Shown: piece after piece, positions 16,550-27,300 of the stretch
Layout: every line of letters starts with the position of its first letter
Numbering within the stretch: position 1 is the first letter of the stretch
Assembly (NCBI GenBank): GCA_016125005.1
Contig: WGMQ01000020.1
Location: 124,001 to 188,000, forward strand
Direction: 5' to 3'
DNA: 64,000 nt
Source of the DNA: a bacterium
GTDB lineage: Bacteria > Sumerlaeota > Sumerlaeia > SLMS01
Position numbers and translations under genes: made by a program
Notes under the pieces: generated by a model
What the model was told of the DNA's origin: nothing
Databases searched by the model: none
What the model saw: only the letters and a program-made list of their open reading frames with translations

Positions 16550-19089
16550 TCCAAGCTTCCCTTGGTGACGCCCAGCTTGCTTGAAGCTCGCAGCGTCCTC
16601 CACAGCTCGCTGCCGTCCGCCTCGCCACGAATCACCGGAAGATACCCTGCCATCGCCTCGGTGGCCTGCTCGGCGGTCTCGCGGACAAAATCAACACGGA
16701 AGCGGCGCACCTTCGCCTCAAAAACCAGCCGGTCGATGTAGGCCGAGGCGCTCTGTGCCGTGGCGTTGAAGACGGTGTTGCGGCAGCCAGCGTCCGCCTT
16801 GAGGTAGTGCTCGTACCCCATGCGGTCCTTCAGGGCCACCTCGTGGGACTCGCAGGGACGGCCACAGTTCGTGAAGTCGGTCCCGGTGCTGAGGAACCGG
16901 CAGAACACGCAGTGCTCCATGTGGAACATCGGCATGTACTGGTGGATGGTCACCTCGTAGTTCCCCAGCGGGTCCATCGTCAGCAGGCCCATCAACTGGT
17001 CTATGTTCAGGTCATAGCTGGGCACGAGTTGGCTGATGCCCTTTTCGAAGAGCAGGCGCGCGGTGAGGTGGTTCGATACATTGAGCGAGTAGTCGCCGAG
17101 GATCTCGAGATCCGGGGCGAGCTCCTGCGCAATGACCCAACTGGCCAGATTGCGGATGAGCAGCGCGTCGGGCTCCGCATCGAGGAGTTTGCGCACGAGC
17201 GGCGCCTCGCCGGGCTTGACGATGCGCAGCCCTGCGGGAACGAAGCGCGGCCCGCCTGCGGGGATGAGCTTTCGCGCTTCCCGATGCAGCCGGATGTCCT
17301 CAAAGTCTGTATAGATGTTCGCGATCTGACCGAAGGCGACCGCAGCCTCGACCTGCGCCAGCGAGCGGCAAAGCACGGAGAGTTCTGAGGCCGTCGGAGG
17401 GTAAGGATCGACGATGGCGGGAATCGGCATGATGTGCGCCCGCGCCGATTCGACGACCGGGCGGCCACTTCCGCGCTGACGACGTGCCTCGATTAGCTTC
17501 TCAGCGGCGCGGCGGCGCAGTTCGTTCAAGCGGCTCTTCGGCACCATCAGGTCCCCGTCGAGCTGTAAGGTCACTCCGCGCAGCTCAAACGGCGTGTTGC
17601 CGAGGCGCCCGAGTTGCTCGCGTAGCACCTCCTCGCCGAGGGGACGCTTCTCCGCGCGGTCCGCAGGCAGCGTATCCTCGACACGGACGGTCACGCCGTC
17701 CTCGTCTCGCAGCTCCAACACCAGCGGTGCGCCGACGGAGCCCGAAACCACCGCGTCCACGGGACGATGCGAGCGAATCTGATCGCCGGTCCAGGTCGCC
17801 TTCAGCTCCGCTTCCAAGGCCGGGTCGCTCGTCTTCCAGACCAGCTCCCCTTCCTTCATGCGGCGCGTGCGAACCTGGCCGCTGCCGAAGCGCAGCGTCA
17901 GCCGCACCGGCCCGGGGCCGTCGGTGAGTGGGTCCCACCCATTGATGCGAAGCCCGTCGTGCTCCATCTCGTAGACACGACCGCCCTCTTCCTCGCGGTC
18001 TGGCTGACCCGAGTCGAAAACCAATCCATCGCCCGGCTTGATGGGGCCTGTCGCCTCGACGACCACTCCCCCGCCTACGAAGTCCACAACGGTACCCACG
18101 CGCAGGCCACGCTTCTTGGGGAAGCGTCCCTCGACCACATTTTGGTGGTTCGTCTCGTGGAGGTACCCGCCCGTGAAACCGCGCGAGAAGGTCATTTCCA
18201 GCGGGCGGCGCACCGACTCGGGCATGACGAGCGGCTCGCCCGCGAGAGCCGTGTCCACGGCGGCGCGGTAGCTGCGCACGGTGGCTGCCACGTACTCGGG
18301 TGACTTGAGACGTCCCTCGATCTTGAGGCTGACGATGCCGATGTCCATCAGGTCGCCGATGTCTTCCCAGGCGGCCAAATCCTTGGGCGAAAGCAGGTAC
18401 TTGAGCCCGCCGACGTCGCGCGGCTCGCCGTCGACAATCAGGTCATAGGGGAGGCGGCAAGCCTGCGCGCATTCGCCACGGTTCGCCGAACGCCCGCCGA
18501 GCGCCTCGCTCGTGAGGCACTGGCCGCTGTACGCCACGCAGATGGCTCCGTGGACGAAGACTTCGACTTCCTTGTCGGTCACGGCAGTGATCTTGCCCAG
18601 TTCGCGTCGATTCAGCTCGCGGGCAGCCACAATGCGGTCGAGTTGCAGGCCGAGGCGCTCCAGAGCCGTGATGGACTCCGCCGAGGTGACGGTCATCTGG
18701 GTCGACGCATGGACGGGCAACCCGGGCACCAACTGGTTCGCCAGCCACGCCACGCCGACGTCCTGCACAAGAATCGCGTCCACGCCCGCGTCGGAGCAGG
18801 CGATCAGCGTCTCCGCCAAATCGGTCAGTTCGTCCTCGAAGACCAGCGTGTTCAAGGTCACATAGCCACGCATCCCGCGCTCGTGAAGGCGCTGCATGAC
18901 GCGGGGCAGGTCCTGGCGCCGAAAGTTCGCGGCACGCAGCCGGGCGTTGAACTCCTGCAAGCCGAAGTAAACCGCATCGGCACCGTTCTCGATGGCGGAG
19001 GTGAGCATGTCCTCCGTCCCGACGGGAGCAAGGATCTCCGGGCGGCGACGCAGGGACTTGGACGGGGCGCTGGGGGCGGTGGTTGTCAT
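16540..19089 (-). CDS. Peptidase U32 family protein, long form (RlhA/TrhP-like RNA hydroxylation)
   Basis: 849 residues. The N-terminal ~280 form the U32 barrel ('PEILAPVGTEDMLTSAIENGADAVYFG', 'VFVHGAICVAYSGQCLTSE', 'GECAQACRLPY'). A DUF3656-like middle follows, then a second U32-like half with a Cys cluster ('HMEHCVFCRFLS', 'NCGRPCE'). E. coli members RlhA and TrhP are tRNA/rRNA hydroxylation factors rather than proteases, and iron-sulphur ligands fit the conserved cysteines. At 849 residues it is longer than RlhA, like the two-half forms of other phyla. ATG 19089 matches the family N-terminus. RNA modification is inferred from family, not shown here. Confidence 0.88.
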   Translation of the reverse strand: MTTTAPSAPSKSLRRRPEILAPVGTEDMLTSAIENGADAVYFGLQEFNARLRAANFRRQDLPRVMQRLHERGMRGYVTLNTLVFEDELTDLAETLIACSDAGVDAILVQDVGVAWLANQLVPGLPVHASTQMTVTSAESITALERLGLQLDRIVAARELNRRELGKITAVTDKEVEVFVHGAICVAYSGQCLTSEALGGRSANRGECAQACRLPYDLIVDGEPRDVGGLKYLLSPKDLAAWEDIGDLMDIGIVSLKIEGRLKSPEYVAATVRSYRAAVDTALAGEPLVMPESVRRPLEMTFSRGFTGGYLHETNHQNVVEGRFPKKRGLRVGTVVDFVGGGVVVEATGPIKPGDGLVFDSGQPDREEEGGRVYEMEHDGLRINGWDPLTDGPGPVRLTLRFGSGQVRTRRMKEGELVWKTSDPALEAELKATWTGDQIRSHRPVDAVVSGSVGAPLVLELRDEDGVTVRVEDTLPADRAEKRPLGEEVLREQLGRLGNTPFELRGVTLQLDGDLMVPKSRLNELRRRAAEKLIEARRQRGSGRPVVESARAHIMPIPAIVDPYPPTASELSVLCRSLAQVEAAVAFGQIANIYTDFEDIRLHREARKLIPAGGPRFVPAGLRIVKPGEAPLVRKLLDAEPDALLIRNLASWVIAQELAPDLEILGDYSLNVSNHLTARLLFEKGISQLVPSYDLNIDQLMGLLTMDPLGNYEVTIHQYMPMFHMEHCVFCRFLSTGTDFTNCGRPCESHEVALKDRMGYEHYLKADAGCRNTVFNATAQSASAYIDRLVFEAKVRRFRVDFVRETAEQATEAMAGYLPVIRGEADGSELWRTLRASSKLGVTKGSLDHD

Positions 19090-19215
19090 GAGTGGAAGAG
19101 GACCTCTTTCGGCAGGCGGGAGACTCCACAGGGGCTGCTCCCCCGGCAAGGAGAACCCGGCAGGATTCGGCTCGGGGCTCGGCAGGCGCGGCGGCAGTGA
19201 GACGCGACATCACCC

Positions 19216-19265
19216 TTGACCTCCCCCTCGCCCAATCGCTTTATTCCTCCAACGGAATAAAGCGA
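19216..19265 (+). promoter_or_regulatory. ArsR promoter with perfect 12-bp operator palindrome
   Basis: TTGACC (19216-19221) and CTTTAT (19239-19244) are spaced by 17 bp as a sigma-70-type promoter. TCGCTTTATTCC (19236-19247) and GGAATAAAGCGA (19254-19265) are perfect inverted arms around 6 bp. They cover the -10 region and reach the first base of the annotated ATG. The layout is that of an autorepressing ArsR dimer site. Confidence 0.8.
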
Positions 19266-19612
19266 TGCAAACAAACAAGCAGTGCTCCCAAATGATGTCC
19301 CTAACGATCCAGCGCCTCCGGGCGCTGGCAGACGAGGTCCGTGTGCGGATTCTCCTTCGCCTGAAGAAGGGGGAAAGCAACGTCACCTCGCTGGTCGAGC
19401 ACCTCGGCGTGGCACAGACTTCGGTGTCGAAGCACTTGGCGGTGCTTCGTCAAGCTGGTCTGGTGACCCTTCGCCGCGAAGGCACGCAGTCGTTTTACTC
19501 GATCCGTGACGAGAGCGTTTTTCAGGTGCTCCAGATCGTGTCGGACGGTGTTCGGCGCCACCAGGAAGAGATCGCCACGGCCGTCCAGCGGTCAGGCACC
19601 TTTGAGATTTGA
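19265..19612 (+). CDS. ArsR-family transcriptional repressor
   Basis: 115 residues of winged-helix ArsR/SmtB fold: 'LADEVRVRILLRLK', recognition helix 'GVAQTSVSKHLAVLRQAGLV' and wing 'LRREGTQSFYSI'. Only one Cys is present (residue 7), so neither the ArsR CxC metal site nor the two-Cys switch of BigR/YgaV/SqrR can form. Sensing must work otherwise, or through residues I cannot assign. ATG 19265 lies on the operator arm; ATG 19292 or 19295 would leave the operator fully upstream and still keep the whole fold. It is probably the first gene of an operon with the rhodanese and cydAB. Confidence 0.85.
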   Translation: MQTNKQCSQMMSLTIQRLRALADEVRVRILLRLKKGESNVTSLVEHLGVAQTSVSKHLAVLRQAGLVTLRREGTQSFYSIRDESVFQVLQIVSDGVRRHQEEIATAVQRSGTFEI

Positions 19613-19657
19613 TCGCTTGACCCACATGCCGCCGATCCTTCGGCGCTGGAGACAATC

Positions 19658-20203
19658 ATGGCAGTAACCGAGCTTTCCCCGCGTGCGTTTCATGAGAAGT
19701 GGCAGAAGGATGGGGCCGACTGCGTTCTGCTGGATGTGCGCACCCCCGTCGAGTTCCGCGAACGACGGGCCGTGATGGCGAAGAATCTTCCCCTGGCGGA
19801 AGTGAATGCCGCCCGCATTCAGCAGGTCGCCGCGGGAAAGACTCTCTTCCTAATCTGCAAGAGTGGCGCGCGCGCCAAGCAGGCCGCGGACAAACTGGCC
19901 GCTGAAGGTGTTTCCGAGATGGTACTGGTCACCGGCGGCACGGATGCCTGGGTCGCTGATGGCCTTCCCGTGGCGCGCGATGCGGGGGTCATGTCGCTCG
20001 AGCGCCAAGTTCGCATCGCTGCCGGTGCCATCGTGACGACTTTCTGCGTGCTTTCCCTCCTGGTTCACCCCTACTTTGTGTTCGGCGCCTTGTTCGTGGG
20101 TTGCGGGTTGATCTTTGCCGGGGTCACGAACTGGTGCGGCATGGGACTGCTGCTGGCCCGGATGCCCTGGAACAAGGGCACTTCGGGGAGTTGCTCCGCC
20201 TAA
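19658..20203 (+). CDS. Membrane-bound rhodanese (YgaP-like)
   Basis: 181 residues: a rhodanese domain (residues ~5-110; 'LLDVRTPVEF', active-site loop 'ICKSGARA' with the sulphur-accepting Cys, 'TGGTDAW'), then two transmembrane helices of the DUF2892 type ending 'NWCGMGLLLARMPWNK'. E. coli YgaP has the same build, moves persulfide sulphur, and is also encoded after an ArsR-type repressor (YgaV). ATG 19658 follows the ArsR gene by 45 bp. Placement before cydAB suggests a sulphide/persulfide-respiration link. Confidence 0.88.
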   Translation: MAVTELSPRAFHEKWQKDGADCVLLDVRTPVEFRERRAVMAKNLPLAEVNAARIQQVAAGKTLFLICKSGARAKQAADKLAAEGVSEMVLVTGGTDAWVADGLPVARDAGVMSLERQVRIAAGAIVTTFCVLSLLVHPYFVFGALFVGCGLIFAGVTNWCGMGLLLARMPWNKGTSGSCSA

Positions 20204-20246
20204 CCGTCGCGCCGCGACGTTCATCTTTCCGAGTTAAAGGTCTACG

Positions 20247-21716
20247 ATGGATTGGCTGCCTGATGTGGTGATTCTGGCGCGGATTCAGTTCGCGCTCACG
20301 ATCATGTTTCATTACCTCTTTCCGCCGTTGTCCATCGGTCTCGGCGCGTTGCTGGTGATGATGGAGGGGATGTATCTTTGGACGAAGAACCCTCTCTATG
20401 AGCAGATGACGAAGTTTTGGGTGAAGATCTTCGCCCTGAACTTCTCGCTGGGTGTGGCGAGCGGCATCGTGATGGAGTTCCAGTTCGGCACGAACTGGGC
20501 CACCTACTCGCGGTTCGTGGGCGACGTATTCGGGTCGGCCCTCGCCGCGGAGGGCATCTTCGCCTTCTTCCTAGAGTCGGGCTTCCTAGCCGTGCTGGTC
20601 TTCGGATGGAACCGGGTCTCGCCAAAGATGCACTTCTTCTCGACCTGCATGGTCTCGCTCGGTTCGATCTTCTCGGCCGTGTGGATCGTGGTCGCCAACA
20701 GTTGGCAGCAGACGCCCGCGGGCTATCACATCGTGGACCAAGCGGGGAATTCGCTCCCCGAACCGTTCGTCTTCAATGGCGCCGCGTCGGGCATCCAGCC
20801 GCGCGCCGAAATCACTGACTTCTGGGCGATGGTCTTCAACCCGTCCTCGGCGTGCCGCCTGCTGCACGTCATCGACGGGTCCTTCATCCTTGGCGCGTTC
20901 TTCGTGATGAGCGTCATGGGCTGGTACATCCTGAAGGGTCGTCACGTGGAGATGTCGAAGCGCTGCTTCCGCATCGCGCTGGTCTTCGCGGCGGTGACCA
21001 GCCTGTTGCAACTACCGCTTGGCCACTGGAGCGCCCACATCGTGGCGACGCACCAGCCCGCAAAGCTGGCGGCATTCGAGGGCCTATTCAAGACCACCGA
21101 GCGCGCGCCACTCTATATCATCGGCTGGCCGAAGCCGGAGGAAGAGCGCGTCATCGGCGTGCCGGTCCCGGGGATGCTCAGCTTCCTGGTCCATTTCGAT
21201 ATGGACAAGCCGGTGACGGGCCTCGACGCGTTTCCGAAGGAGGATCGCCCTCCCATACACCTGCCGTTCCAGATGTACCACCTCATGATCTCGCTGGGGA
21301 TGTTCTTCATCGGCATCACGCTGCTTGGGTTGCTGATGCTGTGGAGGGACCGACTCTTCACGAGCCGCTGGTTGCTGTGGATCTTCGTGCTGGCCGTGCC
21401 GCTCCCCTACATCGCCAACCAAGCAGGCTGGATCGCCGCCGAGGTGGGGCGTCAGCCGTGGGTCGTGTACGGGCTGCTGCGCACGAAGGACGGCATCTCG
21501 AAGGCCGTCGGGGCCGAGGCGATCTTCATCTCCGTCGTTGGTTTCACGCTCATCTATGCGCTCCTCTTCGCGATGTTCATCTACCTGCTGGATCGCAAAA
21601 TCAAGCACGGGCCCGACGATGACAGTCACGGCGATCCGCCGCACGGAGACGGCGGCCTGATGGAAGTCATCGGTGAACACAAGCACCTGACCACGCCGGA
21701 ATCGGAGGCCCGCTGA
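20247..21716 (+). CDS. cydA: Cytochrome bd quinol oxidase subunit I
   Basis: 489 residues with about nine transmembrane helices. '[17 protein letters not shown]' holds the N-terminal axial His (His22). '[19 protein letters not shown]' and '[13 protein letters not shown]' are subunit I signatures. The quinol loop is short, as in the cyanide-insensitive/short-Q-loop group. It reduces O2 with quinol electrons in the inner membrane and tolerates sulphide in characterised cases. The stop overlaps the cydB ATG as TGATG. Confidence 0.96.
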   Translation: MDWLPDVVILARIQFALTIMFHYLFPPLSIGLGALLVMMEGMYLWTKNPLYEQMTKFWVKIFALNFSLGVASGIVMEFQFGTNWATYSRFVGDVFGSALAAEGIFAFFLESGFLAVLVFGWNRVSPKMHFFSTCMVSLGSIFSAVWIVVANSWQQTPAGYHIVDQAGNSLPEPFVFNGAASGIQPRAEITDFWAMVFNPSSACRLLHVIDGSFILGAFFVMSVMGWYILKGRHVEMSKRCFRIALVFAAVTSLLQLPLGHWSAHIVATHQPAKLAAFEGLFKTTERAPLYIIGWPKPEEERVIGVPVPGMLSFLVHFDMDKPVTGLDAFPKEDRPPIHLPFQMYHLMISLGMFFIGITLLGLLMLWRDRLFTSRWLLWIFVLAVPLPYIANQAGWIAAEVGRQPWVVYGLLRTKDGISKAVGAEAIFISVVGFTLIYALLFAMFIYLLDRKIKHGPDDDSHGDPPHGDGGLMEVIGEHKHLTTPESEAR

Positions 21717-22735
21717 TGCTCGACCTCAACCTGATCTGGTTCTTTCTTCTGGGAGTCCTGTTGATCGGCTACGCGATCCTTGACGGCTTCGACCTGGGCG
21801 TCGGTGCGCTGCATCTTTTCACGAAGGGGGATCTCGAACGCCGCACGATGCTGAACGCAATCGGCCCTGTGTGGGACGGCAACGAGGTCTGGCTGGTGAC
21901 GGCAGGCGGGGCACTCTTCGCGGCCTTTCCACACGCCTATGCCACCGCCTTCTCCGGCTTCTACCTTGCCTTCATGGCGCTGCTCTTTGCGCTGATCTTC
22001 CGCGCAGTCGCCATCGAGGTCCGGAGCAAGGAACCGATGCCTTGGTGGCGCCAGATGTGGGATGTTGCCTTCAGCGTCGCCAGCATCGTCGCCAGCGTTC
22101 TTTATGGCGTCGCCGTGGGGAACCTGGTGGTGGGACTGCCGATCGGCGCCGACATGGAGTACGAAGGCGGCTTCTTCAACCTCCTGACCCCGTACACAAT
22201 CTGCGTGGGGCTCTTCGCACTCTCGCTCTTCATGATGCACGGCTCCATCTATCTCTATCTCAAGACGGAGGGCGAACTCCAAGAAAAGGCGAAGCGTTGG
22301 ATATACAAAACCTTCGCGCTGTTCCTCTGTCTATACGTCACCACGACAGTCTATACGCTGGTGGTCTTCCCTCACATGATCGAAAACTTCAAGACATTCC
22401 CCTGGGTCTGGGTGATTGTCGCGCTGAACGTGCTCGCCATCGCCAACATCCCTCGGGCACTGCACAAGTCGCTGCCGATTCGCGCTTTCGTATCGAGCTG
22501 CTGCGTGATCGCGGCGCTCTTTTTCCTCTTCGGGATTGGTGTCTATCCGAACCTGATCGTCTCTTCGATCCGGCCCGAGTACAACCTGACCATCTACAAC
22601 GCGGCGTCTTCCCAGCGGACGCTCGGGATCATGTTCGTCATCGCCCTGATGGGCATGCCTTTCGTGATTGCCTACACGGCGTCGATCTACTGGGTGTTCC
22701 GCGGCAAGGTGAAGATCGACAAGTTCTCCTACTGA
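21716..22735 (+). CDS. cydB: Cytochrome bd quinol oxidase subunit II
   Basis: 339 residues with about eight to nine membrane helices. 'YAILDGFDLGVGALHLF', 'IGPVWDGNEVWLVTAGGALFAAFPHAYATAFSG' (read in parts) and 'PFVIAYTASIYWVFRGKV' are CydB signatures. It is one base into cydA, and no cydX-like small gene could be made out after it. Two GTCTATAC octamers lie 20 bp apart (22329 and 22349). Confidence 0.96.
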   Translation: MLDLNLIWFFLLGVLLIGYAILDGFDLGVGALHLFTKGDLERRTMLNAIGPVWDGNEVWLVTAGGALFAAFPHAYATAFSGFYLAFMALLFALIFRAVAIEVRSKEPMPWWRQMWDVAFSVASIVASVLYGVAVGNLVVGLPIGADMEYEGGFFNLLTPYTICVGLFALSLFMMHGSIYLYLKTEGELQEKAKRWIYKTFALFLCLYVTTTVYTLVVFPHMIENFKTFPWVWVIVALNVLAIANIPRALHKSLPIRAFVSSCCVIAALFFLFGIGVYPNLIVSSIRPEYNLTIYNAASSQRTLGIMFVIALMGMPFVIAYTASIYWVFRGKVKIDKFSY

Positions 22736-22836
22736 GAAAAACGCCGGATAGACCGTTCGTCCGGCAGTTCAATCTTGAGTCCGGGTTCGCTCATGGGTGA
22801 CCGTTTCCTCTGCGAGTTTTCTCCGAGGAGCTACCC

Positions 22837-24294
22837 ATGAGTCCCGAAGCACCCAACAAGCCCAGCCTCCTGCTCATCGAGCGATGCCGAGTCGTCGCCG
22901 TGATGGACGACGCGGGAACCGAGCTCGAACACGCCGATATCCTGGTGGAAGGCCCCGCAATCAAGGCCGTCGGCAAGGGTCTCCGCGAGGCGATGCAGCT
23001 CCCCGCCGACATCCCGACCATCGATGGTCGCGGTCATGTGGCACTCCCCGGCTTCGTCAACGTCCACCACCATTTCTGGCAGTGCCTCACCCGCACCTTC
23101 CCCCGCGTGCAGCACGCGGAACTGTTCGACTGGCTGGTGCAGCAGTACAAGGTTTGGGAGTCGCTCGACACCGAGGAGTTGAAGGTCGGCGCCCGTGTTG
23201 CCATGTGCGAGCTGCTCCTCACGGGTTGCACCACCACGAGCGATCACCACTACCTGTTTCCGACCAAGCAACCGGTCGAGCTGATCGACGGCGACATCGC
23301 CGTGGCGCGGGAGCTGGGCATTCGCTTCCAGCCCACGCGCGGTTCGATGACGCTCGGCGAGCGGGACGGCGGCCTCCCGCCGATGACGCTCATCGAGGAC
23401 GACGAGCGCGTGCTCGCCGACTACGAGCGCCTCATCGCCACCTATCACGACACGTCCCCCTACGCGATGACCCGCATTTCGCTGGCCCCCTGCGCCCCGT
23501 TCAACGTTACGGCGCGGCTGTTCCAGGAGACCGTCGAGGTTGCACGTCGCCATGGCGTGAAGATCCACACGCACCTAGCCGAGACCGACGACGAGGACAC
23601 CTACTGCGCGGAGCGATTCGGCAAGCGTCCCTTCGACTTTGTTGCCGATCAGGGTTGGGAAGGGTCCGACGTCTGGTTCGCCCACTGCGTGAAGATCAAC
23701 AGCGCTGAGATCGAGCGCTTTGCCCGTGGAGGCATCGGCGTGGCGCACTGTCCCTCGGCCAACGCGCGCCTCGGGTCGGGCATCGCTCCGGTGCCCGAGA
23801 TGCTGCGGGCGGGCGTCGCGGTGGGACTCGGCGTCGACGGCAGCGCATCGAACGACAGCGGCGATCTGCTCGGCGAGGCGCGACTGGCGTTTCTCATGCA
23901 CCGTGCCCGTTGGGGGGCGGACAGCATCACCCCGCGCGACTGCCTCTGGATGCTCACGCGGGGCGGCGCCGCGGTCCTTGGCAACGACAACATCGGCAAG
24001 CTGACCGTCGGCGCCGCTGCGGACGTGGTGCTCTTCGATGTGGAACAATTCGCCTACGCGGGCGGCCCGAGCGTCGACCCGTTGGCGGGACTCATCATGT
24101 GCGGGACTTCGCACCATGTGGCCTGGTCGATCATCAACGGCAAGGTGGTGGTGGAACGCGGTCGCGTCGTCGGCGTGGCCGAGCGCTCGCTCGTCCATCG
24201 CGCCAACCAGATCAGCACCCGCCTGGCAGAGTACGGGCTGAAGCAGCACGGACTAAACTATCGCGATCACGTCCGCTGGCCACGCAAAGCCTGA
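22837..24294 (+). CDS. 8-oxoguanine deaminase-like amidohydrolase
   Basis: 485 residues of the Trz/AtzB-type amidohydrolase family. Metal ligands: the His pair in 'NVHHHFWQ', His in 'KIHTHLAET', His in 'WFAHCVKIN' and Asp in 'LGVDGSASND'. 'QPTRGSMTLGERDGGLPP' is the loop typical of characterised 8-oxoguanine deaminases, which turn 8-oxoguanine into urate. Alternatives are other Trz-type deaminases (guanine, isocytosine, s-triazines). ATG 22837 is preceded by GAGGAG. Cytosolic, single gene with its own terminator. Confidence 0.86.
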   Translation: MSPEAPNKPSLLLIERCRVVAVMDDAGTELEHADILVEGPAIKAVGKGLREAMQLPADIPTIDGRGHVALPGFVNVHHHFWQCLTRTFPRVQHAELFDWLVQQYKVWESLDTEELKVGARVAMCELLLTGCTTTSDHHYLFPTKQPVELIDGDIAVARELGIRFQPTRGSMTLGERDGGLPPMTLIEDDERVLADYERLIATYHDTSPYAMTRISLAPCAPFNVTARLFQETVEVARRHGVKIHTHLAETDDEDTYCAERFGKRPFDFVADQGWEGSDVWFAHCVKINSAEIERFARGGIGVAHCPSANARLGSGIAPVPEMLRAGVAVGLGVDGSASNDSGDLLGEARLAFLMHRARWGADSITPRDCLWMLTRGGAAVLGNDNIGKLTVGAAADVVLFDVEQFAYAGGPSVDPLAGLIMCGTSHHVAWSIINGKVVVERGRVVGVAERSLVHRANQISTRLAEYGLKQHGLNYRDHVRWPRKA

Positions 24295-24331
24295 TAGCAA
24301 TCTATCTTTATAGATTTCTATACAGAAGAGT

Positions 24332-24366
24332 CCCGCGGAAGGCTTCTCTGCCTCCCGCGGGGTTTC
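24332..24366 (+). terminator. Intrinsic terminator after amidohydrolase gene
   Basis: CCCGCGG (24332-24338) pairs with CCGCGGG (24355-24361), with an AGG/CCT extension inside, followed by GTTTCGTT. It is placed 37 bp after the amidohydrolase stop and just before the convergent DUF2339 gene end. Confidence 0.65.
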
Positions 24367-24385
24367 GTTATGAAGAAGGCGGTGG

Positions 24386-27300
24386 TTACTCTTCTCGTGG
24401 GAGGAAGGTCCGTGCAAGGATGCCGTAGAGGTAGGCGGAGCCGACCATCAACACACCGACCACGAGGCAGGCCAGGATGCGGGCGTTGATGCTGCTGCCG
24501 GAGAGGTCGATGACGATCACACGGAGCAGCGCCAAGCCGAAGATCGCGATGGCCGTGCGGCGCCAGAGTGCACTACGCATGATGAACCCGGCCACCAACA
24601 ATCCCGCAGCCACCGCGCCCCAAGCCGCCGTGACCAGGTCTCCGGGAAGTAGCGCGCCGAGGCTGAGGCTGCGAAGCAACACCGCGGTTCCACCGAACAT
24701 GAGCGTCGCAATCATGAGGTTGTTGGCCTCCTCGGTGCGGAAGTAGCGAACCCGGGTCAGTGCAAGCGCCGCCACGGCCAGAATTACGCCGACGACAGAT
24801 GGGACCACAGTCCCGTTGCTCGCCTGGATCAGTGCTATTCCCCCGAGCGACAGGACCAGCGCCGTGCTTCCAATCGCCAGTTCCCTATTCCGGCCGAGCA
24901 TCCGCGACGCGATGTGGAAGCCGACGCCGATCATGCCAATGGCGAGCGCGGACTGGGCAACGATGCCGAAATGGCGCAGCAGCGTGAGCGCGGCGATACT
25001 CAGGGCCGCCGCCTGCAGTCCTGCCGTGAGCACGGGGGGATCCGTGCCGCGCAGCGAGGAACGCACCCAGACCGCGGTGGCGAAGAGGCTGATGAAGAGC
25101 CCCGGGACCAGATTCACCGGTGCGTCATGGAGCACCGCCACAAAGGCACCGGCAATGAAGCAGCAGATTGCCGTCCCGATCGTGGCGCCAAGTCGACCGA
25201 TTGAGGGCGGTGCAGGAACGCCGATGACGCGCCCGGCTGCGTAGGCAAGAACACCCAGGCCAAGCAGCGCCACACTGGTCCAGTCGCCGCCGTTCATGAA
25301 GGCGACTCGCATCATCACGAGCGTCGCGGGGACCGCCATGACAGGCCACAGGCTATCGGCCTTGCCATCGGTGAGGCGACGGCTCGACAGGTCCGCAAGC
25401 GCCAGAACCAGAAGGGCCGTACCTGCGAGCGGAAGGGTCGTATAGACACCTGCCGCAATCGTTGAGACCGCGGCAAGAGCCACGCTGGCCGTCAGCGCCA
25501 GGAGCACCCCATAGCGCCAGTGGCGAGCCTGAGGCCTGACCAGGGCGAGCGCTGCAATCGTCGAGGCACCGATCAGCATCGGGAGCGCGCTCCCCACACG
25601 ATGGGAATCTGCAACCAGCGGAATCATGACAAGCCCGGACAGTACCGTACTGACGATCGTGTCGAGGGCGGGAATATCTCCAAGGCGACCGCGGCGCAGC
25701 CAGCTCCAGAGCAGCATCGGATGGGTCAGCACCAGGAACAGCGTCGGCGCGGCCATCTCGACAAACAGCGGGAGACCAGCGCGCTGCAGGCCGATCAGGT
25801 GCCATGCTACGAACGCGCCGCACGTGCAGAGGGCTCCGAAGCCGCTGATGGCGATGTCAGCGACCTTCTCGCCCACTGCAAGGCGACTCGCCCAGAGCAC
25901 GGCCAAGATACCAAGGCCGAAGGCAGCCAACACATGGAACAGCGCGTCGACATGCGGCGCCATGAAGGCGTTGATGATGAAGGCCGCGGTCGCGAGAAGA
26001 ACTCCCTCGCGCCACACATTGAAACGAAGCAGCGCCATACCGCCCATCAGACCAGCGGCAAGAACGATCAGTCCCACCAACTCGGTCACGCTGTTTCCGT
26101 AGCGGAAGATGCAGGCCATCGCAACGATGGTAGCGAAGGCCGCACGGAGGTGGTCCGCAATGTTTCCAAGAGTGTTAAGTGCCGCCGATTCGCCAGCGCG
26201 CGATTTACCCAGCCAGCGGTCGAACGGAAGCGTGCTCGCCAGCAGCAGCACCGGCGTCAGGATCGTGCCCAACTCAGGAGTGGTGGTCGTGGCGATGGAC
26301 TTCATCGCGCCGAAAAGGGCCAGAAGCGCGGGAACGCCAGCCAGAAAGCGGAGTCCGCGGAGGCTGTGGGCCTGACGGGCGGCCACCACGAGGACGACAG
26401 TCACCAGAGACAGCGCGAGCGCCTCGCTGGCGCCGTCGAGCCCCCACGCAATCGCCGCCACACCCAGCAGCGCACCGGTCACGGAGTGGAAGACCCCGAG
26501 ATGCTCGTCACGGCCCGCAGCAGTCGCGAGGCGAAGCAGTTCGATTCCGCCGATGACGCCCAGCGCCACGTGCATGTTGAGCCAGAGGAGTCCGAAGCCA
26601 CTGGCCCGTTCGAGCCAGCCAAGCAGCAGCACGCTCGCAATGAGGCCCAGCGTGTTCAGCACGTCGAAGCCGCGTCCCCAAGGGAGCAGGCCCGCGACAA
26701 AGCCTGACGGCACCGCCTCTTCCTCCATACGATCCAGTGCCCGCTCGCGCGCCAGCCACGGGCGACTCCAGCGCATGAAGGCTCCGACAAAGATGGCGTG
26801 CTGCACGGCCAAAGCAGCGAGGTACGACAGCACGGACTTCGTGTTCAGCAACCCGCCGCCCATCGTCTCAAGGAACGCCACCGCCCCGATCGCCCCATAG
26901 ACCAGCGCCACGGCAACGCTCGTCAGGCGCATCCAGCCGTTACGCAGCAAGAGGACACCGCTCGCGAGGCCAAGCCCCATGATGGCAAGTAGCGCGAAGC
27001 CATTGCTTGTCTGGGCGCACATAAGCGCGGGGATCAGCGCAAGGCAGAGGCCGAACCCTGCCACGGCCTCGCTGCGCCAACGCTCCGCCAACCGGACCAG
27101 GACCCCCGCGTGGATCAACATGCCGCCGAGCGCGAACCAGGGCCAACCCAGGCCCAGATTCATTCGCCCGATGTAGTGCGACGCAAAGGAGACGAAATAG
27201 CCGAGCGCCAACGCGATTCCCAAACCGGCGCGACCCACGTTGTCATTGCGGAACCGGACGAAGGCACCCGCCACGCCAATCCCCGCCGCCAGCATGTATC

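Noticed and set aside
22743-22765. Hairpin GCCGGA...TCCGGC after cydB
   Set aside because: Only six pairs and no T-run follows, so it was not listed as a terminator.
24300-24330. ATCTAT...ATAGAT small inverted repeat after the amidohydrolase gene
   Set aside because: Short, AT-only pairing next to a better terminator; no function can be supported.
25520-26707. 395-residue plus-strand open frame rich in Arg, Gln and His
   Set aside because: Shadow of the DUF2339 gene; the composition is that of antisense membrane-protein DNA.
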